DNA of 14,181 nt from Pseudomonadota bacterium (GTDB taxonomy: Bacteria; Desulfobacterota; BSN033; WVXP01; G020346125). The notes under the pieces are model-generated. The model worked only from the letters and a program-made list of their open reading frames with translations. It was not told the origin of the DNA and ran no database searches. How positions within the stretch are numbered: position 1 is the first letter of the stretch; each line of letters begins with the position of its first letter. The DNA lies in assembly GCA_030608745.1 (NCBI GenBank), contig JAUWDQ010000041.1:1-14181 (forward strand). The letters are read 5' to 3'. The position numbers were made by a program, and so were the translations under genes. Positions 1-5,494 of this stretch are shown here, piece by piece.

Positions 1-108
1 CCCTCCACCGTGGCACGAAGGGCCTTCATGAAACCCCTTGGGGCCTTGGTTGCGGGAACGGCATTCTTGGGATCAGTGACAACCGACTCTGATTCCTCGA
101 TAGAGTAA
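1..108 (+). CDS. 3' end of a small protein with a twin-arginine (Tat) leader
   Basis: Frame 1 is open from the window edge to TAA at 106-108 and gives 35 residues. Near its start is ARRAFMK followed by a hydrophobic stretch, PLGALVAGTAFLGSV, and then only a short polar tail ending DSSIE. A double arginine, x, F, M, K followed by a hydrophobic core is the layout of a Tat export signal. The gene 134 bases downstream is fdhE, and small Tat-leader proteins of unknown role (family TIGR02811, up to about 70 residues) are known beside formate dehydrogenase genes. The conserved C-terminal aromatic/His motif described for that family is not present here, so this copy is either a different protein or truncated. 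The true start lies outside the window. Family membership is inference; the Tat-like pattern is directly visible. Confidence 0.5.
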   Translation, partial: PSTVARRAFMKPLGALVAGTAFLGSVTTDSDSSIE

Positions 109-133
109 GAATAAACGAGGGAGAAAACGTCAT

Positions 134-164
134 GCGGAAGGCAAGGATAGACCTTGCCTTCCGC
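134..164 (+). other. Perfect 13-bp hairpin between the Tat-leader ORF and fdhE
   Basis: GCGGAAGGCAAGG at 134-146 pairs perfectly with CCTTGCCTTCCGC at 152-164 around a 5-nt loop. No T run follows, so it does not look like a simple intrinsic terminator. It could stabilise the 3' end of the upstream mRNA or form part of a leader structure together with the terminator 19 bases downstream. Confidence 0.6.
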
Positions 165-182
165 AACCTTATGGTGTATCAC

Positions 183-213
183 AGGCTTGTTTCGGCAGAA
201 ACAGGCCTTTTTT
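183..213 (+). terminator. Intrinsic terminator just upstream of fdhE
   Basis: AGGCTTGTTTC at 183-193 pairs with GAAACAGGCCT at 198-208 (11 pairs, one of them G-U) around the 4-nt loop GGCA, and a run of six T at 208-213 follows. This is a complete Rho-independent terminator for plus-strand transcription. It ends only 17 bases before the fdhE ribosome binding site (230-233), so it either closes the upstream operon or acts as an attenuator in the fdhE leader. Confidence 0.8.
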
Positions 214-241
214 GTCATGTTATCGTACTGGAGGCCAGGCA

Positions 242-1129
242 ATGGGAAGAGCGACGAATGCCGATGTGAAAAGAATGAAGGAGAGAATTGCCGCTATTAA
301 AGAGGCCCACCCGAACTACCAAAGGATTCTGGAATTCTTCGAAAAACTCCTCCTTGAGCAACTGAAGATAAGGGCTCAGGTGGACTGTCGCGTCCCTGAA
401 ATCAGTGAGGACAGCGCGAGAATCAGAGCGAAGGAGGGATTTCCCATGCTTTCAAAGGGAGATTTTTCCTTCGATCCTCACCTCGCAGCCCGCCTCTTTC
501 GCTCAATTTGCCGAATTGCGAAAAGGGAAAATGAAAAGTTGAAGGCAGAGGTGGGCAAAATTGAGAGAGCACTGCGACGGAAAGAGATTGACCTGGAAAT
601 GTGCCTTCCGAAGGCACTAGAAGGTGACCACGAATATCTCTCCCAGATAGCCGCTGATGTGGGAATTGACCGAGGTGTGATGAGTTTCCTGCTCCATACC
701 ACGATTAAGCCCTTCGTGGAAGTGACAGCCTCCCATCTCAAGGACAAGGTAGACGAAGACATGTGGGACAAGGGATACTGTCCGATCTGCGGCTCCCAAC
801 CCCTCATGGGGGAATTGAGGGGTGAAGAGGGAAAACGGATCTGGACATGCTCCTTTTGCGGAAACCAGTGGCGCGGAAAACGGGTTATGTGCCCCTTCTG
901 CGAAAATACCGATCATGGAAGCCTCCGTTATTTCTATACCGAAAAAGAGAGGGCATATCGGATAGACATCTGCGACAAGTGTAAGAGATATATTAAGACG
1001 GTTGATTCCAGACAGCTCGCCGAGGAAATTTTCCTCCCCGTTGAGGACATAGCGACATTACACCTGGACATCTTGGCGGCCGATAAGGGCTTCAAGCGGG
1101 AGGCATTCAATTTCCTCGGGATCTTCTGA
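242..1129 (+). CDS. fdhE: Formate dehydrogenase accessory protein FdhE
   Basis: FdhE is a cytoplasmic protein needed to mature Tat-exported formate dehydrogenases. The product is 295 residues, normal for the family. The C-terminal half carries four Cys pairs of the family's rubredoxin-like metal fold: C180/C183 (CPICGSQP), C203/C206 (CSFCGNQW), C217/C220 (CPFC) and C244/C247 (CDKC). The first ~165 residues are helical and charged with no signal peptide. I chose ATG 242 because GGAG at 230-233 precedes it at good spacing. The longer in-frame start (TTG at 212) falls inside the T run of the terminator at 183-213 and would be a poor start. The neighbours fit: a Tat-leader fragment upstream, and selA, needed for selenocysteine-containing formate dehydrogenases, 2 kb downstream. 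No formate dehydrogenase subunit lies inside the window; it is probably just upstream. Confidence 0.93.
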   Translation: MGRATNADVKRMKERIAAIKEAHPNYQRILEFFEKLLLEQLKIRAQVDCRVPEISEDSARIRAKEGFPMLSKGDFSFDPHLAARLFRSICRIAKRENEKLKAEVGKIERALRRKEIDLEMCLPKALEGDHEYLSQIAADVGIDRGVMSFLLHTTIKPFVEVTASHLKDKVDEDMWDKGYCPICGSQPLMGELRGEEGKRIWTCSFCGNQWRGKRVMCPFCENTDHGSLRYFYTEKERAYRIDICDKCKRYIKTVDSRQLAEEIFLPVEDIATLHLDILAADKGFKREAFNFLGIF

Positions 1130-1409
1130 AAGTTGATGATATGGGTTAGCCTGGAAAGCCCAAAATTACCAACTATGAAGGAATTCAACTTACGCGGTGA
1201 AACCAAGAATTGGGGGAATTACACGTTTCGTTTCCATTCCATCGATGTGGCTCTCCTAATACCACGAGATCCTTCCCTTCTCATCCCTTCATGGATCAGT
1301 TCCCACAAACCCTCTGTTATCTCATCATTTGTCCTTGATGATATTACTGGAATATGATAGTTATTTCATATAGTTAAAATCATATCCGATGGATTGAGAG
1401 GACCCTTCT
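1130..1409. other. Intergenic region between fdhE and the radical SAM gene
   Basis: These 280 bases hold no convincing gene. A 74-codon plus-strand reading (1133-1357) has no ribosome binding site or recognisable pattern. A minus-strand frame open from 1365 down to a TAA at 1219-1221 gives a helix-like peptide but has no start codon, and may be a gene remnant. The last 60 bases turn strongly AT-rich and contain the short repeats listed separately, so the promoter of the radical SAM/selA pair probably lies there. TATAGT at 1369-1374 is a possible -10 box with no good -35. I saw no clear terminator after fdhE. Confidence 0.5.
1352..1385. promoter_or_regulatory. Candidate operator: ATATGA and two TCATAT half-sites in an AT-rich tandem repeat
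   Basis: ATATGA at 1352-1357, TCATAT at 1366-1371 and TCATAT at 1380-1385 start exactly 14 bases apart. The first two form a perfect inverted repeat, and the stretch can also be read as an imperfect tandem repeat of TAGTTATTTCATAT (1358-1371) and TAGTTAAAATCATAT (1371-1385). The array ends 11 bases before the GAGAGGA ribosome binding site of the radical SAM gene, where a repressor or activator would act. No regulator is identified. Confidence 0.35.
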
Positions 1410-3152
1410 ATGGGCAAAATTGATCTCATTCTCCTGCATCCCCCCAGCTTGTACGACTTCAGGAAGGAACCGGTCATGTACGGGCCTATCAGCGATGTGG
1501 TCCCCTCGACGCCCATATTCGAGATGTATCCCATTGGATTCGCCAGCATCTCGGAATACTTAGAGAGAAATGGCCTCCGTGTGAGGATAATCAACGTTGC
1601 CTTGAAGATGCTCAAGAGCAAGGGATTCGATGTGGCCAAAATGATTAAAAGGCTACGGCCTATCGCCTTCGGGCTTGATCTCCACTGGATGGCCCATGTC
1701 CAGGGATGCCTCGCCCTGGCAGAGGAGATAAAAGAAGCCCATCCCCATATCCCGGTTATCCTGGGTGGGTTGTCCGCGACTTACTACCACGAGGAAATCG
1801 TGAGGGATTATCCCCAGGTCGATTTCATCATAAGGGGCGATTCAACGGAAGTGCCGCTCCTCGAGCTGATCAGATGCCTCAAGGAGAAGACGAAGATATC
1901 CCATATTCCCAACTTGACGTGGAGGGGAGAAGGGGGTCAAGTTCATTCAAACCCTATCACGCATGTCCCTGAAACGCTCGATCACGTCGCCGTAGACTAT
2001 CGTCACATCATGCAAAAGGTCTGGAAGTATCGTGATCCTACGGGATATGAACCCTTCACCAATTGGTTCATGTATCCGATAACCGCCGTATTTACCTGCA
2101 GGGGCTGCCGTTACCATTGCAAGACGTGTGGCGGATCGGCAAAGGCCTTCCACCGCGTGGCGAACCGCCAAAGGCCCGCCTACCGGGATCCCTTACTCCT
2201 GGCCCAAGATATCATGGACATCAGAAACCATCTCAAGGCGCCCATCATGATCATTGGGGATATCTTTCAGCCAGGCGACGAATACGGTTTTAAGCTTTTG
2301 AGCGCTTTAAATGGTAAGGGAATTCAGAACCACATTGCCCTCGAGTTTTTCGTTCCACCTTCGCGGGAAAAACTGGAGAGAATTTCCGAGGTCATTCCCA
2401 ACTTTAACCTGGAAATTTCCCCCGAATCCCACGATGTGGTGGTTCGAAAAGCCTTCGGAAGGCCATACGATAACGTTGCCCTCGAAGAGATGCTGAAGAA
2501 TGCGATAGCCCTAGACTGTAAACGAATCGACCTGTTCTTCATGACGGGATTGCCCGAACAAACCCTTCAATCGGTCCTCGATACCGCGGATTACTGTCGA
2601 TACCTTCTCGAGCGCTATGGGGAGAGTCGAAGGTTCATCCCGTTTATCTCCCCCCTTGCTCCCTTTTTGGATCCCGGCAGCCTTGTCTTCGAGAATCCGG
2701 AGAGATACGGATACAAGCTCCTCTACCGGACCGTTGAGGAGCACCGATTGGCAATGCTTTCTCCCAGTTGGAAATACGCTCTGAACTACGAGACCAAGTG
2801 GATGACCCGTGACGAAATTGTATACGGAACCTATGAGGCTGCTTTGAGGCTAAACCGACTGAAGGGGGAATTCGCCCTCATCGATACCAAAACAACCCTG
2901 GCTACCGAAGCAAGGATTAAGGAGGCGGTACGCCTCATGCGGAGGATAGACGAGATCGCCTCCATTGAAGATCGAGAACGCCGAAAAAGGGAATTGGCCA
3001 CATTGGGGTTACATATCAGTAGGCTCAATATGTCCACCGTCTGTGAAAAGAGTGAACTGGAGTGGCCGCTGCACTGGATCAGGATGAATCCGCTCAGGGT
3101 CTTCAAGACCCTTTTCATGAAGCTACAACCCAATATCCTCAAAGGGGAATAG
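1410..3152 (+). CDS. B12-binding domain / radical SAM protein of unknown substrate
   Basis: A 580-residue protein. The N-terminal ~170 residues resemble the cobalamin-binding domain found in front of radical SAM cores: LLHPPSLYD start, MYPIGFASISEYLE, then VILGGLSATYYHEEI and DFIIRGDSTEVPL. The radical SAM core follows, with the cluster motif C233-x3-C237-x2-C240 (CRYHCKTC), an extra Cys at 230, and the distinctive CGGSAKAF after it. My recollection is that this matches a TIGRFAM group of B12-binding/radical SAM proteins close to TIGR04190, but I cannot confirm the number. Substrate and reaction are unknown; relatives do methylations or rearrangements. ATG 1410 is preceded by GAGAGGA (1396-1402). 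The stop is 3 nt before selA, so the two are almost certainly co-transcribed. That links it by context, not proof, to selenium or formate dehydrogenase metabolism. It has no membrane segments or signal peptide. Confidence 0.85.
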   Translation: MGKIDLILLHPPSLYDFRKEPVMYGPISDVVPSTPIFEMYPIGFASISEYLERNGLRVRIINVALKMLKSKGFDVAKMIKRLRPIAFGLDLHWMAHVQGCLALAEEIKEAHPHIPVILGGLSATYYHEEIVRDYPQVDFIIRGDSTEVPLLELIRCLKEKTKISHIPNLTWRGEGGQVHSNPITHVPETLDHVAVDYRHIMQKVWKYRDPTGYEPFTNWFMYPITAVFTCRGCRYHCKTCGGSAKAFHRVANRQRPAYRDPLLLAQDIMDIRNHLKAPIMIIGDIFQPGDEYGFKLLSALNGKGIQNHIALEFFVPPSREKLERISEVIPNFNLEISPESHDVVVRKAFGRPYDNVALEEMLKNAIALDCKRIDLFFMTGLPEQTLQSVLDTADYCRYLLERYGESRRFIPFISPLAPFLDPGSLVFENPERYGYKLLYRTVEEHRLAMLSPSWKYALNYETKWMTRDEIVYGTYEAALRLNRLKGEFALIDTKTTLATEARIKEAVRLMRRIDEIASIEDRERRKRELATLGLHISRLNMSTVCEKSELEWPLHWIRMNPLRVFKTLFMKLQPNILKGE

Positions 3153-3155
3153 GAC

Positions 3156-4583
3156 ATGTCCCAACAACTCCGTCAAAAATATCTCAGCCACATTCCCAAT
3201 GTGGACCGTATTCTCGCCAAACCTGAGATGGTTCAACTGGAAAACCGTGTCCCGAAGGGGATCATCCTGGAAGCCGTTCGAAGGGGACTCGATCATCTGC
3301 GTCAAAGGATTATAACCGCACGGAATCCACGGGATCTGGATGAGTCCATCTTCTCCTTCGAGAACCTACTGCCTCATTTCATGGAGGAGATCGAAAATCA
3401 GGTAAACCCCAAATTGAAGAGGGTAATCAATGCGACGGGAGTGGTAATCCATACCAATTTGGGCCGCTCATTACTCCATGAAGGTGCCATCGAGCATATC
3501 GCCCAGGTATCAAGGCACTATTCCAACTTGGAGTTCGACCTGAACCAGGGAAAGAGGGGATCCCGGTATTCCCACGTTGAGGAGATCCTCTGTCGATTAA
3601 CCGGGGCTGAAGCCGCCTTAGTCGTCAACAACAATGCCGCGGCCGTCTTGCTGGTCCTCAATACCCTGGCCGATGGAAAGGAGGTTATCGTCTCCAGGGG
3701 GCAATTGGTCGAGATCGGAGGAGCCTTTCGCATCCCCGACGTTATGAAGCGAAGTGGCGCCATCTTGAGGGAGGTTGGGACCACCAACCGAACCCATCTC
3801 AGCGACTACGAGAACGCAATTGGCGAACATACGGCTTTAATCCTGAAGGTCCATACGAGCAATTTCAGGATCGTCGGTTTCACTGCTGACGTTGAATTGA
3901 GGGAATTGGCCGAGTTGGCCCATTCTCAGCGCCTGCCGGTCATGGAGGACCTGGGAAGCGGATGTCTCATCGACCTCAGCAAATACGGCCTCGATTGGGA
4001 ACCCACGGTTCAGGAGGCCATCAAGGAGGGCGTGGATATCGTCACCTTTAGTGGGGACAAGTTGATGGGAGGTGCACAGGCCGGAATCATCCTCGGGAGG
4101 CGAGAGTATATCCAGAGTATAAAGGTGAACCCTCTTAACCGGGCCCTGAGAATTGATAAGTTGACCCTCGCGGGATTGGAATCGACGCTGCTCATATATC
4201 TCGATGAAGCCAAGGCCGCCCGAGAAATTCCTACCCTCAGGATGCTCACCTATTCTCATGACGAACTCCGAAAAAGGGCCCAGGGACTCTCTCGGAAGAT
4301 ACGGGCAAACATACCCGAGGGAGTGAGGGTTGGGGTGAGGGACGATGTATCTCAAGTGGGAGGTGGGGCCTATCCCATCCAGCTACTCCCCACCTATGTC
4401 GTCACCCTCAAACCTGACCATGGGTCGGTCCATCAACTGGAGGAGAGGTTACGGGAAGGCAAACCGCCTATTATCGCCAGGGTCAGCAAGGAAGAGGTCC
4501 TCTTGGATGTTAGGACCATCGGGAATGAGGAAGGGAACCTCATCGTTGATGGAATCGAAAAGAGTATAAAATTGGGCCAATGA
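3156..4583 (+). CDS. selA: L-seryl-tRNA(Sec) selenium transferase SelA
   Basis: SelA is a PLP enzyme that converts Ser-tRNA(Sec) to Sec-tRNA(Sec) using selenophosphate, the committed step of bacterial selenocysteine insertion. The product is 475 residues, the usual size. The N-terminal helical region (LRQKYLSHIPNVDRIL) is followed by the conserved block RVINATGVVIHTNLGRS near residues 88-105, NNNAAAVLL, REVGTTNRTH, and the PLP-lysine motif TFSGDKLMGGAQAG with K302 as the predicted Schiff-base lysine. The C-terminal domain is complete and ends at TGA 4581-4583. The gene begins 3 nt after the radical SAM gene, whose last codons supply its ribosome binding region (GGGGAATAGGAC). selB, often the next gene, is absent; instead a repeat element starts 2 bases after the stop. 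The cell therefore probably makes selenoproteins, although none is encoded in this window. Confidence 0.97.
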   Translation: MSQQLRQKYLSHIPNVDRILAKPEMVQLENRVPKGIILEAVRRGLDHLRQRIITARNPRDLDESIFSFENLLPHFMEEIENQVNPKLKRVINATGVVIHTNLGRSLLHEGAIEHIAQVSRHYSNLEFDLNQGKRGSRYSHVEEILCRLTGAEAALVVNNNAAAVLLVLNTLADGKEVIVSRGQLVEIGGAFRIPDVMKRSGAILREVGTTNRTHLSDYENAIGEHTALILKVHTSNFRIVGFTADVELRELAELAHSQRLPVMEDLGSGCLIDLSKYGLDWEPTVQEAIKEGVDIVTFSGDKLMGGAQAGIILGRREYIQSIKVNPLNRALRIDKLTLAGLESTLLIYLDEAKAAREIPTLRMLTYSHDELRKRAQGLSRKIRANIPEGVRVGVRDDVSQVGGGAYPIQLLPTYVVTLKPDHGSVHQLEERLREGKPPIIARVSKEEVLLDVRTIGNEEGNLIVDGIEKSIKLGQ

Positions 4584-4584
4584 T

Positions 4585-4872
4585 GATGATTTCGTAAGAA
4601 GTCGGAATCAGACGGCAAAGAAAAAAGATCCAGATGCAAAGCGCGCAAATCCTGAGGAATGAAACGTACATAGAAGTACGCTGCAATGATTTACCCTGTT
4701 AAATATTTTCTTTGTTTGATGTTACTGTTTTCAAGCAGCTTCTATATCCCATATCTCTTGATATGGCTGCCTTCAATTTAACAGGGCAGGGGATAAAGCG
4801 GAACGCAGCCCTTCGGCTTTGCTCAGGGCCGTGAGCATGTCGAACGGCAGATGGACTTTTTACGAAGCCGTC
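4585..4872. repeat. Dispersed repeat element, copy 1 (288 bp, carries an insertion)
   Basis: Matches the element at 9972-10162. The left arm (4585-4690) differs from copy 2 at 7 of 106 positions and the right arm (4791-4872) at 2 of 82, by hand count. The ends are inverted: TTCGTAAGAAG at 4591-4601 against CTTTTTACGAA at 4856-4866. An internal hairpin CGTAC/GTACG lies at 4665-4680, and a CCTTCGGC...GCTCAGG...GTCGAACGG module at 4810-4847. It has no coding capacity. Copy 1 is longer because 100 bases (4691-4790) replace 3 bases of copy 2. It starts 2 bases after the selA stop, so its structures may shape the selA mRNA 3' end. I infer a non-autonomous (MITE- or REP-like) element; I recall similar TTCGTAAAAAG-ended repeats in Desulfobacterota. 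Confidence 0.9.
4694..4786. mobile_element. Nested 93-bp palindromic insertion inside repeat copy 1
   Basis: It is bounded by a perfect 11-bp inverted repeat, CCCTGTTAAAT at 4694-4704 and ATTTAACAGGG at 4776-4786. Inside, CCATATC (4749-4755) and GATATGG (4760-4766) form a 7-bp stem with a 4-nt loop, and GCAGC (4735-4739) can pair with GCTGC (4766-4770), sharing one base. It is far more AT-rich than its surroundings and is missing from the other repeat copy. This is what a small non-autonomous insertion with terminal inverted repeats would look like. A target duplication is not obvious. Confidence 0.6.
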
Positions 4873-4876
4873 TCTA

Positions 4877-4906
4877 TTGACTTTTTGAAAATACTTATAC
4901 TATAGT
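4877..4906 (+). promoter_or_regulatory. Possible sigma-70-type promoter for the dksA-type gene
   Basis: TTGACT at 4877-4882 and TATAGT at 4901-4906 are separated by 18 bases in a strongly AT-rich stretch right after repeat copy 1. A TATAAT lies at 4915-4920 but has no matching -35. Some promoter must lie here, because the upstream selA is followed by structured repeat DNA; which boxes are used is uncertain. Confidence 0.4.
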
Positions 4907-4972
4907 TTAAATTTTATAATTTCCCTATCACTTCCATGCATTCAACGAGGGCCTGATTATCAGGGGGCTTGA

Positions 4973-5338
4973 ATGGACGAGGAAAAGCGCCTCTATTTTA
5001 AAAGGCTTTTAGCAGAGAGATTGAACGCCTTATTGCAGGGAGCAGAAAAAACCGTCAGCGGCATGTCCGATGATTACAAGGAGGAGCTTCTCGATCCAAC
5101 TGACAGGGCATCCCTTGAATCGAATCGTAATTTCACCCTCAGAATACGGGACCGAGAGAGAAGGCTCATTGTAAAGTTAAACGAAGCCCTGGAAAGGATC
5201 GAAGACGGGACCTTCGGCATCTGTGAGATATGTGGCAAGCAGATTTCGGAGAAGAGGCTTATGGCAAGGCCCGTAACTACCTTGTGTATCGAGTGTAAAA
5301 CGGAACAGGAAAGAGCGGAGAAGATAAGGGGCGAATAA
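4973..5338 (+). CDS. dksA: DksA/TraR-family RNA polymerase-binding transcription factor
   Basis: A 121-residue protein. DksA enters the secondary channel of RNA polymerase and, with ppGpp, retunes transcription of ribosomal and biosynthetic promoters. Visible features: an N-terminal helix (DEEKRLYFKRLLAERLNALL), the coiled-coil tip motif DPTDRA with D41, D44 and A46 matching the functional DxxDxA of true DksA, a long second helix, and a four-cysteine zinc finger C84-x2-C87-x17-C105-x2-C108 (CEIC...CIEC). The intact tip and all four cysteines point to an active DksA rather than an inactive TraR-like relative. ATG 4973 is preceded by AGGGGG at 4962-4967, 5 bases away. The gene stands alone after the repeat element; the histidine kinase 156 bases downstream may be read from the same transcript. 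Confidence 0.93.
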   Translation: MDEEKRLYFKRLLAERLNALLQGAEKTVSGMSDDYKEELLDPTDRASLESNRNFTLRIRDRERRLIVKLNEALERIEDGTFGICEICGKQISEKRLMARPVTTLCIECKTEQERAEKIRGE

Positions 5339-5366
5339 ATTCTCTCTCATATTGACCACAAAATTG

Positions 5367-5489
5367 ATGCCTGAATTAAGAAAGGTGGCTGGATTCGAGT
5401 GGGGAACGGGATTCTACATCAACCCAACCCCTCCGGAAGAAGCGGCGAAGTACCTCCGGGAAGCACGGCTCCAAGGGAACCGGGGTTGA
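5367..5489 (+). CDS. Possible small protein of 40 residues
   Basis: ATG 5367 to TGA 5487-5489 encodes 40 residues beginning MPELRKVAGFEWGTGFYINP and ending in a charged helix-like stretch PEEAAKYLREARLQGNRG. The composition and codon use look protein-like, and the stop falls 5 bases before the kinase start, a spacing typical of coupled genes. Against it: no clear ribosome binding site precedes the ATG, and I do not recognise the sequence. If real, it would sit between dksA and the kinase and be co-translated with the latter. Confidence 0.35.
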   Translation: MPELRKVAGFEWGTGFYINPTPPEEAAKYLREARLQGNRG

Positions 5490-5494
5490 GGTAG

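Noticed and set aside
1133..1357. 74-codon plus-strand ORF after fdhE
   Set aside because: No ribosome binding site, unusual composition, no recognisable motif; it ends inside the AT-rich promoter-like stretch.
1222..1365. Minus-strand open frame of 48 codons with helix-like composition
   Set aside because: It has no ATG, GTG or TTG start at a sensible place and is bounded by stops at both ends; at most a remnant.
3837..4355. 172-codon minus-strand ORF inside selA
   Set aside because: It lies fully antisense to the conserved SelA catalytic region and is a shadow of its codon bias.
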